In this document: positions 34,799 to 42,936 of the stretch, in pieces
Layout of the letters: each line of letters begins with the position of its first letter
How positions within the stretch are numbered: position 1 is the first letter of the stretch
Source: Amycolatopsis echigonensis
Lineage (GTDB): Bacteria > Actinomycetota > Actinomycetes > Mycobacteriales > Pseudonocardiaceae
NCBI RefSeq assembly: GCF_014174495.1
Contig: NZ_JACJHR010000067.1
Coordinates: forward strand, 1 to 50,517
Reading direction: 5' to 3'
DNA length: 50,517 nt
Notes under the pieces: model-generated
Database searches by the model: none
The model's input: the letters and a program-made list of their open reading frames with translations, nothing else
What the model was told of the DNA's origin: nothing
Position numbers and translations under genes: made by a program

Positions 34799-35446
34799 TC
34801 AGCCGTTCCCGCGAAGAAATGCCAGCACGGCCAGCACTCGCCGGTTCCCCTCGTCCGTCGGCGGGAGGTCGAGCTTCGACAGGATGCTCCCCACGTGCTT
34901 GCCCACCGCGGCGTCGGACACCACCAGCCGCCGGGCGATCGACGCGTTGGAATGGCCCTCGGCGATCAGCGACAACACCTCCCGTTCCCGCGCCGACAAC
35001 CGGCCAAGCGGATCGGCCCGCCGGCGCAGCAGCTGACGCACCACCTGCGGATCCACCGCCGTTCCGCCGTCGACGACCTGCCGCAGCGTCGCGATGAATT
35101 CCTCGACGTCGACCACCCGGTCCTTCAGCAGGTAGCCGACCCCGCGCCCCTCGGCGGAGTCGAGCAACTCGGCCGCGTGACGGTGCTCGACGTACTGGCT
35201 CAGCACCACCACGGCCAGCTCCGGCCGCGTGCGCCGCAACTCGACCGCGGCGCGCAGCCCCTCGTCCGAATGCCCGGGCGGCATCCGGATGTCGGTGAGC
35301 ACCAGATCCGGATCGTGCTCGCGCACAGCGGCGTGCAGACGCTCGGCATCGCCGACCGCGGCGACGACCTCGAAGCCGAACCGCTCCAGCAAACCGCACA
35401 ATCCCTCGCGCAGCAGCACCTCGTCTTCGGCGAGGACGACCCGCAT
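34799..35446 (-). CDS. NarL/FixJ-type response regulator
   Basis: A 215-residue two-component regulator. The receiver domain has acidic pocket AEDEVLLREGL, phospho-acceptor Asp52 in LVLTDIRMPP, and the conserved Lys in GYLLKDRV. The C-terminal LuxR helix-turn-helix is LSAREREVLSLIAEGHSNASIARRLVVSD (seen in part). The start at 35446 (MRVVLAEDEV) fits the receiver domain and lies 11 bp after the kinase stop. An upstream in-frame start inside the kinase is rejected. Pairs with the kinase encoded just upstream. Confidence 0.93.
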   Translation of the reverse strand: MRVVLAEDEVLLREGLCGLLERFGFEVVAAVGDAERLHAAVREHDPDLVLTDIRMPPGHSDEGLRAAVELRRTRPELAVVVLSQYVEHRHAAELLDSAEGRGVGYLLKDRVVDVEEFIATLRQVVDGGTAVDPQVVRQLLRRRADPLGRLSAREREVLSLIAEGHSNASIARRLVVSDAAVGKHVGSILSKLDLPPTDEGNRRVLAVLAFLRGNG

Positions 35447-35457
35447 CGGCTCTTCCC

Positions 35458-36789
35458 TCAGCACGGCAGCTCCACTCGTACGACGGTCGGCCCGCCGACC
35501 GGACTGCGCACCCACATCCGTCCGCCCAGCACCGCGACCCGGTCGCTCAACCCGGTAATCCCGGTGCCACGCGACGGATCAGCACCACCAGCTCCGTTGT
35601 CCCATACCTCAATCGTAAGAAGACGACCGACAATTCCAGCGGTCACCGAGGCACAGCTGGCCGCGGAATGCTTGGCGACGTTGGTCAGCGACTCGGCCAC
35701 CACGAAGTACGCGGTGGACTCCACCGGCTCCGGCAGCCGCGCGGGCACCGTCACGTCAACGGTGACCGGCACCGCGCAGCCGTCGGCGAGTTCCTCCAAC
35801 GCGGCGGGCAAGCCAAGTTCGGCGAGCGCGCGCGGGTGGATTCCATTGATCAGCTCGCGCAGTTCGACCATCAGCTTCTTGGCCTGGTCATGCGCGTCCG
35901 ACACCGCCTTCGCCGCCTCCGAATCCGGCGGCAGGTCGACCTTCGCGAGCCCAAGCTGCAAACTCATCCCGACCAGCCGCTGTTGCGCGCCGTCGTGCAG
36001 GTCGCGTTCAATGCGCTTGCGTTCCGCGTCGAACGCCGACAGCAGCCGCGTGCGGGATTGCGACACCTCGGTCAGCTCGCCGCGAAGCTTCTCGGCGGCC
36101 CCGTCGGTGAGCAACGATCGGGCCAGCATCGCGTGCAGGCCGGCGAATCCGGACAGCAGATAGCCGGACAGCACGAGCAGCACCACACCGGCCAGCGCGT
36201 ACGGCACCGCCCCCGCGGGAGTGGAAACCTCAGCGAAGCCCACCGAAATCGTCTCGTTCTCGCTGACGAGCAGCGGACTGAGCACCAGGATCGCAGCGAA
36301 GAACGCCGCCATGCCAGCTACCGAGTACAGCGCGGGAATCGCGGTGCACAACAGAACCGCGTACCCGAGCTCGCGCCACGACGCCGGTTCGGTATAGCGA
36401 GCCCGCATTCGGGGCCACCAGCCTGGTTCGCTGACAGGTCCAAAGGGGACAGTCACCGGGTTGAGGTCGACCATGCGCAGCCGCTGCCGTTCGACCCCGG
36501 CCACCACTGCCGCCCACGCCGGCCCCGCGATCAGGAACAGCAGCATTCCGAACACCGAGAACACCGCGACCAGCCCGAGCTCAGAAGTCTGCCCGTGCAC
36601 GACGCGGCTGACCAGCACCGCGAGCGGCAGCAGGCAGAACCCGAACAGGAGGCCGAACAGCAGCGTCATCGGACCGGTGCTGACCCCGTAGAGCAACGCT
36701 CGCCACGGCCAGGAGGAAATCAGGAACGTCCGCTGCGACAAGGCATCCAGCAGAGTGCGCGGTTTCGCGGTCGGAGAGACGGTAGCCAC
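35458..36789 (-). CDS. Sensor histidine kinase (HisKA_3, DesK/NarX type)
   Basis: A 443-residue membrane kinase. Residues 1 to about 230 hold several transmembrane segments in two groups with little extracytoplasmic sequence. The dimerisation/phosphoacceptor helix is DAERKRIERDLHDGAQQRLVG, with the phospho-His. The ATPase domain includes ESLTNVAKHS and GTGITGLSDRVAVLGG. Start is GTG at 36789. Co-transcribed with the response regulator. With so little outside the membrane, it probably senses a membrane or membrane-soluble signal. The divergent MFS gene may be a target, though its promoter looks SoxR/MerR-like. Confidence 0.92.
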   Translation of the reverse strand: MATVSPTAKPRTLLDALSQRTFLISSWPWRALLYGVSTGPMTLLFGLLFGFCLLPLAVLVSRVVHGQTSELGLVAVFSVFGMLLFLIAGPAWAAVVAGVERQRLRMVDLNPVTVPFGPVSEPGWWPRMRARYTEPASWRELGYAVLLCTAIPALYSVAGMAAFFAAILVLSPLLVSENETISVGFAEVSTPAGAVPYALAGVVLLVLSGYLLSGFAGLHAMLARSLLTDGAAEKLRGELTEVSQSRTRLLSAFDAERKRIERDLHDGAQQRLVGMSLQLGLAKVDLPPDSEAAKAVSDAHDQAKKLMVELRELINGIHPRALAELGLPAALEELADGCAVPVTVDVTVPARLPEPVESTAYFVVAESLTNVAKHSAASCASVTAGIVGRLLTIEVWDNGAGGADPSRGTGITGLSDRVAVLGGRMWVRSPVGGPTVVRVELPC

Positions 36790-36963
36790 GAGATCCAGAC
36801 TAGCCAGCGTGCGGCCCGGTTTCGATCAGCTTACCCGTAGTCTCGAAGGTAGGGCTAGGCATACCACGGAGGCTGGACGCCGTCCCGCGCGAGCAAGCGG
36901 CGCGGCGGCCTGCACCAGGTCGGCACAGAAGTCCCGGGGCGTGTCCAGAACGCGATCTCGGCA

Positions 36964-37002
36964 TTGACTTCGAGTTAACTTGAGGTCTTACCTTCGGCGT
37001 CG
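36964..37002 (+). promoter_or_regulatory. SoxR/MerR-type promoter, probably leaderless
   Basis: A -35 TTGACT (36964-36969) and -10 TACCTT (36989-36994) are 19 bp apart, the long spacer typical of MerR-family promoters. A 22-bp dyad with two mismatched pairs (36966-36987) fills the spacer. Its core AGTTAACTTGAGG is identical to part of the E. coli SoxR box. The GTG start begins eight bases after the -10, so the transcript is probably leaderless. Confidence 0.75.
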
Positions 37003-38183
37003 TGACCGAAACGACTGACGCCGGAGTGCGGCGCCCACCGAGATCCTTGCTGGCGACGCTGCTCGGCGTCAGCACCATGACCATCATGGCCAGCGCCACG
37101 ATCACGCCCGCACTGCCGGGCATGCAGCGGCACTTCGCCGCCGAACCGCACGCGGAGCTTCTCGTCCGGCTGGTGCTTACATTGCCCGGACTGGCGATCA
37201 TGGTGTCCGCGCCGTTGCTTGCCAAACTGAGCGGACGGACCGGACGCGTGCCGGTGCTGCTCGCCTGCCTCGCCCTCTACACCGTCGGCGGCGGATCCGG
37301 TCTGCTGCTGGATTCACTCCCCGCGCTGCTCGTCGGACGAGCTGTGCTCGGGATCGGCATCGCTGGGATCATGACCACGTCAACCGCGTTGATCGCCGAT
37401 CACCACGATCCCGTCGAGCACGGCCGAGTGCTCGGTTTGCAAGGAGCGGCAATGGGTTTCGGCGGCGTCGTCGCCCTGCTGCTCGGCGGCTTGCTGGCCG
37501 CGGTGGACTGGCGCGGGCCGTTCGCCATTTACCTGCTGGCGATTCCGATGGTGGCGCTCGTGCTGCGATTCGTGCCGGACGCGCGGGTCCAGCCGACTGA
37601 CCCGAGGGACACCACCACGGCCGCGTCGCCGTGGCAGCCTCGGCTGCTCGGGCTGTACGCGCTGATCTTCATTGGCGTCGTCGTCTTTTATACCGTTCCG
37701 ACGCAGGCTCCGTTCTGGCTGGCCGAAGTCGGCGGCGCGGGACCGGCCGTCGCGGGAGCTTTGATCGCCGCGGTCAATCTGGTGATGACCTTGGTGGGCC
37801 TGAATTTCCGCCGCCTGCGCGCCCGCTGGTCCTTCCCGAGGCTGGCCATCGCGATGTTCGCCGCGTTCGCCGTGGGGCTGGTCGTCCTCGGGACCGCCAG
37901 TGCATTGTGGACGGCCGCACTGGGCATGGTCGTGGTCGGACTTGGCGTGGGACTGCAAAACCCGACCATCAACGGCTGGCTGGTTTCCACCGCATCCCCT
38001 GGCGCACGCACCAGGTCACTGGGGTTGCTGACGTCCGCGTTGTTCCTCGGACAGTTCTCGTCGCCGCTGATCGCGCAGCCGGTGATCGACGCCGTCGGAA
38101 TGGGGACGACGTTTGTCCTATCCGGAGCGCTGGCCGCGGTCGTCGGCGTTGTCATGGCAGCTATCCATTGGCGCTCACCCTAG
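37002..38183 (+). CDS. MFS transporter (drug efflux type)
   Basis: A 393-residue major facilitator with about twelve segments. It has AKLSGRTGRVPVLL in the first cytoplasmic loop and GRAVLGIGIAGIMTTSTALIAD in segment 4-5, features of the DHA1 drug:H+ antiporter group. The GTG at 37002 has no ribosome-binding site but lies at the expected transcription start. The SoxR/MerR-like promoter suggests induction by redox-active or toxic compounds. No MerR or SoxR gene is in the window. The end overlaps the convergent deacetylase gene by 23 bp. Confidence 0.88.
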   Translation: MTETTDAGVRRPPRSLLATLLGVSTMTIMASATITPALPGMQRHFAAEPHAELLVRLVLTLPGLAIMVSAPLLAKLSGRTGRVPVLLACLALYTVGGGSGLLLDSLPALLVGRAVLGIGIAGIMTTSTALIADHHDPVEHGRVLGLQGAAMGFGGVVALLLGGLLAAVDWRGPFAIYLLAIPMVALVLRFVPDARVQPTDPRDTTTAASPWQPRLLGLYALIFIGVVVFYTVPTQAPFWLAEVGGAGPAVAGALIAAVNLVMTLVGLNFRRLRARWSFPRLAIAMFAAFAVGLVVLGTASALWTAALGMVVVGLGVGLQNPTINGWLVSTASPGARTRSLGLLTSALFLGQFSSPLIAQPVIDAVGMGTTFVLSGALAAVVGVVMAAIHWRSP

Positions 38184-39051
38184 AGACATAGTCGACGACC
38201 TGGGCGTGCGCGGCGAACCAAACCCCGTCGTGCGAAGCGATGTGTTCCAGCAACTCAGCGAGAATCGCGATGCGGGAACGATGTCCGATGATATGCGGAT
38301 GCATGGTGAGCTGGAAGAGGCCGCCCTCGGCTACGGCGAGGTCGAACTCGTCGCGCCAGATCGGCAGCACCTCCCGCGGCGGGGTGTACGGACGCTGCGG
38401 ACCGTAGCGATTCATCGTGAAATACGGTGCGTCGTCGCGGATCCATTCCACCGGAATCTCGACGATGCCGGTCGGTTCGCCGTCGGCGAGGATCTCGTAG
38501 CAGTCGTTGTCCGCCATCAACGAGGAGTCGTAGGCTAAGCCCAGTTCGCGGATGATTGAGAGGGAGCTTTCGGAAAAGTCCCAGGACGGCGTGCGAATGC
38601 CGACCGGACGCTTGCCGGTGAGCCGCTCCAGCGTGTCCGCGGCCCGGAAGGCGAGGTCGCGTTCGGCCGAGGGCGGCAGCTGAGCGTTGCTTTCGTGGAT
38701 CCAGCCGTGCAACGCGACCTCGTGCCCAGCGTCCACATAGGACTGGGCCTCGCCGTCGTGCAGCAAGGCCGACACCGCGGGCATGAAGAACGTCGACGGC
38801 GCACCGAACCGCTCAAGCAGCTTCAACACCCGCGGCACGCCGACCCGCGCACCGTACTCGCCCTGCGACAGCTTGCCCGGCAGCACGTGACCGTCGCGCA
38901 GCGAGATCGTTTCGTGGTCGGAATCGAACGACAACGCCACAGCCACCCGCGCCCCGCCCGGCCAGGAATCCGGCCGCAACGGCCGCCCGGCACGCACGCG
39001 ACCTACGTGGTCCCGCCAGGTCTGGTCGCTCCACTGCCACGGTTCGGTCAT
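38161..39051 (-). CDS. Polysaccharide deacetylase family protein (PuuE/allantoinase-like)
   Basis: A 296-residue NodB-fold hydrolase. It has VALSFDSDHETIS (the metal-binding Asp pair), TFFMPAV, GHEVALHGWIHE (metal His residues), GIRTPSWDFSESSL and FQLTMHPHIIGH. This cytoplasmic form without a signal peptide resembles PuuE-type amidohydrolases, which act on small cyclic amides such as allantoin, or peptidoglycan deacetylases. Start is ATG at 39051. It is divergent from the IclR gene, with an operator between them, so it belongs to the same catabolic block. Confidence 0.85.
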   Translation of the reverse strand: MTEPWQWSDQTWRDHVGRVRAGRPLRPDSWPGGARVAVALSFDSDHETISLRDGHVLPGKLSQGEYGARVGVPRVLKLLERFGAPSTFFMPAVSALLHDGEAQSYVDAGHEVALHGWIHESNAQLPPSAERDLAFRAADTLERLTGKRPVGIRTPSWDFSESSLSIIRELGLAYDSSLMADNDCYEILADGEPTGIVEIPVEWIRDDAPYFTMNRYGPQRPYTPPREVLPIWRDEFDLAVAEGGLFQLTMHPHIIGHRSRIAILAELLEHIASHDGVWFAAHAQVVDYVSRVSANG

Positions 39052-39090
39052 GCTTCCTCCCCCTGCGACGCGAGGCTTCCATCGTATCGC

Positions 39091-39109
39091 TGTGCCACGA
39101 TGAGGCACA
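39091..39109. promoter_or_regulatory. IclR operator-like repeat overlapping the iclR start
   Basis: TGTGCC-N7-GGCACA (39091-39109) includes the ATG at 39100. The same TGTGCCAC word recurs before the Old Yellow Enzyme gene at 39912. The position between the divergent deacetylase and IclR genes suits autoregulation. Confidence 0.55.
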
Positions 39110-39903
39110 TGCACGACGAAGAGGCCGACAAGCCGGCCAGCGGCATCCGGTCGATGAACAGTGTCCTCAGCACGCTGCGAGTCTTCGAGGAAGTTGCCCG
39201 GCGGCAGCCGATCGGCGTCTCCGAGCTGGCACGGTGCACGGAGATCCCCAAGAGCACCGTGCAGCGCGGCTTGATCACGCTTCAGCAGGCGGGATGGCTG
39301 AGAGTCGTGGACGCGGAACGCGCGCGCTGGGGAGTCGCGCCGAGGGTGCTGGCGCTCGGTTTGCGCGACTGCGGGAAGCCGGACCTCAAGGAGGTCGCCG
39401 ACCCGGTCGTCAAACGCCTCGCGGCCGAGACCAACGAAACCGTCATGCTGGCCGAACGCGACGGCGACAGTCTCGTGGTCGTCGCCAGCCAGGACACCGA
39501 CCAGGTCGTGCGGGTCGTGCTCGACGTCGGCACGCGGGTCCCGTTGCTCGCGACGTCCGGCGGCACGGCGATCATGGCACAGCTCGACGAATCCGAGGTC
39601 GAGGAGCTGTTCACCCACGAACTTCCCGAGTTCGCCCAGAGCCCGGCACCGGATTTCGCCGCACTTCGCCGCGACATCGCCCAGACCGCGAAGCGCGGGT
39701 ACGCGCTCAACGGGTCCTCGTCCTGGTACCGCCCGCAGGTGTCGTCGATCGGTGCGGCCATCACGGACCCGACCGGACGTCCAGTGGCGGCGATCACTCT
39801 CGCCATTCCCGACACGCGCTACACCCGCGCGCAGGAGAAAACCTTCGCGCCGCTGGTCGTGGCCGCAGCGGCCGAGGTCAGCCGACTGCTCGCCGAGAAC
39901 TGA
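39100..39903 (+). CDS. IclR-family transcriptional regulator
   Basis: A 267-residue regulator. The N-terminal winged helix (RSMNSVLSTLRVFEEVARRQPIGVSELARCTEIPKSTVQRGL, seen in part) is followed by the IclR effector-binding GAF-like domain (TNETVMLAERDGDSLVVVASQD, GTRVPLLATSGGTAIMA, and SSIGAAITDPTG near the end). The ATG at 39100 or 39109 are both possible. It is flanked by a deacetylase, an OYE-type reductase and an alpha/beta hydrolase, so it probably regulates their use of an unidentified compound. Confidence 0.9.
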   Translation: MRHMHDEEADKPASGIRSMNSVLSTLRVFEEVARRQPIGVSELARCTEIPKSTVQRGLITLQQAGWLRVVDAERARWGVAPRVLALGLRDCGKPDLKEVADPVVKRLAAETNETVMLAERDGDSLVVVASQDTDQVVRVVLDVGTRVPLLATSGGTAIMAQLDESEVEELFTHELPEFAQSPAPDFAALRRDIAQTAKRGYALNGSSSWYRPQVSSIGAAITDPTGRPVAAITLAIPDTRYTRAQEKTFAPLVVAAAAEVSRLLAEN

Positions 39904-39910
39904 TCACCAT

Positions 39911-39947
39911 ATGTGCCACATCGCGGAATGAGGCGTACCGTGTGGCG
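39911..39947 (+). promoter_or_regulatory. Promoter/operator of the Old Yellow Enzyme operon
   Basis: GCCACA (39915-39920) and TGTGGC (39941-39946) are inverted around a TACCGT -10 candidate (39936-39941), three bases before the start at 39950. TGTGCCAC at 39912 repeats the word found before iclR (39091), suggesting the same regulator binds both. Confidence 0.5.
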
Positions 39948-39949
39948 GC

Positions 39950-41032
39950 ATGAGTGAGTTCAGTGCGTCCAGCGCGGAGACCACCCCGTTGCGCTTGCGC
40001 GACGTCACCTTCCGCAATCGCGTCTGGATGTCCCCGATGGCCCAGTACGCGGCCGGCCCGGACGGCTTGCCGACCGAATGGCATCTCGCGCATTACGGCC
40101 CCCGCGCGATCGGGGGCGTCGGCCTGGTCATGGTCGAGGCCACCGCGATCAGCCCGGACAACCGGTGCACCTCGGCCGACCTCGGGCTCTGGAACGAGGA
40201 GCAGGCGCTCGCACACCGGAAACTGACCTCCTTCGTCTCCGGCCACGGGGCGGTGCCCGCGGTGCAGCTGAACGCCGTCGGCCGCAAGGGATCGCACCAG
40301 GTCCCGTGGGTCGGCGACGGGCAGAACGATCCGGTGCCGGTCGCCGACGGCGGCTGGGAACTGATCGCCCCGTCGGCGATCCCGTTCGGCGACCTCACGA
40401 TGCCGCGCCCGGCCACGGCCGCCGACCTGGACCAGGTCGTCGAGGAGTTCGCGCACGCGACCCGGATGGCCGAGCTGGCCGGGTACCAGGCCGTCGAAAT
40501 CCATGCTTCGCACGGCTATCTGCTGCACCAGTTCCTGTCCCCGCTGTCCAATCACCGCACCGACGAGTACGGCGGGAGCCCGCGGAACCGGATGCGCTTC
40601 CCGCTGCGCGTGGCCCGCGCCGTGCGCGAGGCGTTCCCCGAGGACAAGCCGGTGTTCGTCCGCATCACGGCGACCGACTGGGTCGAGGGCAGCATCGCGC
40701 TCGACGACGCCGCGGAGTTCGCCAAGGAGCTGGCGGCCATCGGGATCGACCTTCTCGACGTCACCTCCGGCGTGCTCGTGCGCGATCGCGGGGCCCGGCC
40801 GCCGAACCGGGAAGGCGTGAACGTCGAATTCGCCGCGGCGCTCAAGGAAGCGTCCGGGCTGGCTGTCGCGCCGGTCGGGCAGATCACCGATCTGAAGGCC
40901 GCAGGTCAGATCATCCGCGAGGGCAAGGCCGATGCCGTCCTGATGGGACGCTCGCTGCTGCGGGACCCGTACCTGGCCTTGCGAAACCAGCCCAAAGAAG
41001 CCTGGCCCGTCCGCTACTACCGCGCTCTCTGA
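39950..41032 (+). CDS. NADH:flavin oxidoreductase, Old Yellow Enzyme (YqjM-like)
   Basis: A 360-residue FMN-dependent ene-reductase (OYE family). RVWMSPMAQYAAGPDGLPTEWHLAHYG opens the barrel (seen in part). Later come NDPVPVADGGW, VEIHASHGYLLHQFLSPLSNHRTDEYGG (active-site His pair, seen in part) and GVNVEFAAALKEASG. Such enzymes reduce activated C=C bonds of enones, nitro-compounds or terpenoids with NAD(P)H. It is followed 11 bp later by an alpha/beta hydrolase and preceded by IclR, so a small catabolic operon is likely. Confidence 0.93.
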   Translation: MSEFSASSAETTPLRLRDVTFRNRVWMSPMAQYAAGPDGLPTEWHLAHYGPRAIGGVGLVMVEATAISPDNRCTSADLGLWNEEQALAHRKLTSFVSGHGAVPAVQLNAVGRKGSHQVPWVGDGQNDPVPVADGGWELIAPSAIPFGDLTMPRPATAADLDQVVEEFAHATRMAELAGYQAVEIHASHGYLLHQFLSPLSNHRTDEYGGSPRNRMRFPLRVARAVREAFPEDKPVFVRITATDWVEGSIALDDAAEFAKELAAIGIDLLDVTSGVLVRDRGARPPNREGVNVEFAAALKEASGLAVAPVGQITDLKAAGQIIREGKADAVLMGRSLLRDPYLALRNQPKEAWPVRYYRAL

Positions 41033-41043
41033 GGACCTACACC

Positions 41044-41817
41044 ATGAACCGCGCAACACGCCGTCCGGACGGCACGAGAATTCATTACACCGCAGCCGGT
41101 CCCGCCGACGGTCCCGCGCTGACGCTCATCCACGGCTGGGGCTGCGACCGCGGCGACTTCGACACGGTCATCGAGCACCTCCCGTCCAAGACTCGCGTGC
41201 TGGCCGTCGACCTCGCCGAACACGGCGACTCACGGTCGGATCGCGACACCTGGACCATGGAGGAATTCGCTCGCGACGTAGCCGCCGTGTTGGCGGCCGA
41301 GTCGGTCGAATCCGCCGTCGTAGCCGGGCATTCGCTCGGCGGAGCGGTCGCGGTCGAGGTGGCGCGTCTGCTTCCGGACACGGTCACCCAGGTGATCGCA
41401 CTCGACGCGTTGCATTACTTGAACTTATTCCCCGCGCAGAACGAGCAGGACGTCCAAGCGTTGCTGCAGCCGTTCCGGGAGGACTTCGCCGGTGCGATGC
41501 TCGGGATGGTCGAGGCCGGCTCACCGGAAGGCACCGATCCGTCCTTAGTGGACTCGTATGCCAAGAAAATGAGTTCGGTACGCCAACCCGCCGGTCTGCA
41601 CTCGCTCGAAGGCCTGGTGCGCTGGGACATGGACGCGGCGCTGCGCGAGGTCGCCCAGCCGATCGTGCTGTTCGCCGTGCGCTCGATCATCGCCCAGGAG
41701 GCGATCGATCGTTACGGCGACCGGCTCCGGATCGAGCTGGTCGACCTCGGCAGCCACCACTTCCCCGTCGAATCGCCCGCGGAGACCGCCAAACTCCTGG
41801 CCGACGAGATCTCGTAG
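41044..41817 (+). CDS. Alpha/beta hydrolase with two TTA leucine codons
   Basis: A 257-residue hydrolase. It has the oxyanion HGWGCDRGDF, nucleophile elbow GHSLGG (Ser near residue 101), and catalytic His near the end in LGSHHFPVE. The substrate is unknown. It may hydrolyse an ester or ring product of the upstream ene-reductase. Codons 128 (TTA at 41425) and 168 (TTA at 41545) use leucine TTA, rare in actinobacteria and tied in Streptomyces to bldA-dependent developmental control. The stop is directly abutted by the convergent SDR gene. Confidence 0.9.
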   Translation: MNRATRRPDGTRIHYTAAGPADGPALTLIHGWGCDRGDFDTVIEHLPSKTRVLAVDLAEHGDSRSDRDTWTMEEFARDVAAVLAAESVESAVVAGHSLGGAVAVEVARLLPDTVTQVIALDALHYLNLFPAQNEQDVQALLQPFREDFAGAMLGMVEAGSPEGTDPSLVDSYAKKMSSVRQPAGLHSLEGLVRWDMDAALREVAQPIVLFAVRSIIAQEAIDRYGDRLRIELVDLGSHHFPVESPAETAKLLADEIS

Positions 41818-42552
41818 TTACGCCCTACGTCCGCCGTCGACCGACAGCGTGGTCCCGGTGACGTAGGACGCGGCGTCCGAACAAAGCCAGACCACGGCCG
41901 CGGCGGCTTCTTCCGGCGTCGCCAGCCTGCCGAGCGGAGTGATCGCCTCCTGCCGGGCGATCATGCCGAGGTCGCCAGCCCATTTGTCGAATCCCGGCGT
42001 CCGCGTCGGCCCCGGGCACACCGCGTTGACGCGGATGCCGTCCGCCGCGTAGTCCACCGCCGCGACCTTGGTCAAGCCGACAATCCCGTGCTTCGCCGCG
42101 ACGTAAGCCGGGGCGTTCGGGATCGCGTACAGCCCGCCGTTGGACGCGACGTTCACGATCGCGCCGCCCTTCAGGTGCGGCAGCTCGTACTTCATGCAGA
42201 GGAAGGTCCCGGACAGGTTCACCTGCACCACGCGCTCGAACTCGGCGAGCGTCAGCTGGTCGACGCGCTTGCGGGACGGCAGACCGGCATTGTTCACCGC
42301 GAAGTCGAGTCCGCCGTACGCCTCGACAGTTTGCTGGATCGCCGCCTGCACCGACGGCTCGTCGGCGATGTCGACCCGGAAGGCCAGCGCCTCGCCGCCG
42401 TCCTTCTTGATCACCTCTGCCGTCTCCGCCGCCGCAGCCTCGTCGATGTCCAGCACGGCCACTGCCGCGCCGCCCCGGGCGAACTCGATCGCCGCCGCCC
42501 GGCCGATCCCGCTGCCCGCCCCGGTAACGAGGCCGCTCCGCCGCTCGCTCAC
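41818..42552 (-). CDS. SDR-family dehydrogenase/reductase
   Basis: Classical short-chain dehydrogenase of 244 residues. The nucleotide motif is GLVTGAGSGIGRAAAIEF. NNAG, the Tyr-x-x-x-Lys of PAYVAAKHG and PGPTRTPGF follow, ending VTGTTLSVDGG. The GTG at 42552 overlaps the upstream gene's stop (GTGA), so the two are coupled. The substrate is unknown. It is convergent with the alpha/beta hydrolase. A LysR regulator is divergent upstream. Confidence 0.9.
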   Translation of the reverse strand: MSERRSGLVTGAGSGIGRAAAIEFARGGAAVAVLDIDEAAAAETAEVIKKDGGEALAFRVDIADEPSVQAAIQQTVEAYGGLDFAVNNAGLPSRKRVDQLTLAEFERVVQVNLSGTFLCMKYELPHLKGGAIVNVASNGGLYAIPNAPAYVAAKHGIVGLTKVAAVDYAADGIRVNAVCPGPTRTPGFDKWAGDLGMIARQEAITPLGRLATPEEAAAAVVWLCSDAASYVTGTTLSVDGGRRA

Positions 42553-42866
42553 GCCAGCGACTCGTGATTCGCCCAGGCCACGCGATACGAACGCCGCGCC
42601 TGCCACCGTTCGATCACCTCGTGCAGTTCGGGCGCGGTGAAACTCTTGGCCAGCGTGTCGAGGTCGGCGAGGGTGACCTGGACGATCGCGGTCGCGATGA
42701 GCGCCGGAATGGCGTCCTCACCAGGGATCGGCAGGTGCCTGCGGGTCTCGACCGACTCGGCGTACCCGGTCGCCAGCATCGCCTGTTTGATATCGCCGAG
42801 GTACTGATCCAGCTCGGAGTCCGGGAGCGGCTGGTCGAACGAAACAATCATCGTATGCGTGATCAT
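42549..42866 (-). CDS. Small protein, dimeric alpha/beta barrel-like
   Basis: A 105-residue protein I do not recognise with certainty. The start MITHTMIVSFDQPLPDSELDQYL, a central VTLADLDTLAKSF and the length suggest an EthD/antibiotic monooxygenase-like dimeric barrel, but no catalytic residue is clear. It is coupled to the SDR gene (GTGA overlap) and lies divergent to LysR, so it probably works with the SDR in one pathway. Confidence 0.6.
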   Translation of the reverse strand: MITHTMIVSFDQPLPDSELDQYLGDIKQAMLATGYAESVETRRHLPIPGEDAIPALIATAIVQVTLADLDTLAKSFTAPELHEVIERWQARRSYRVAWANHESLA

Positions 42867-42910
42867 GCTTCAAGTTTTGCCGCCGGTTCGGGCGTCCGTC
42901 CAAGACCGAT

Positions 42911-42924
42911 TCGCTATTCGGCGA
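42911..42924. promoter_or_regulatory. LysR-type operator candidate
   Basis: TCGC-N6-GCGA (42911-42924) lies in the 70-bp divergent region between the small barrel gene and the LysR gene. This short interrupted dyad is what LTTR sites usually look like. Confidence 0.4.
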
Positions 42925-42936
42925 TAACCTGGAGGC

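Noticed and set aside
32958..35399. An 813-residue open frame opposite leuA
   Set aside because: It runs antisense to leuA and its leader, has no domain pattern, and is explained by G+C-rich codon bias.
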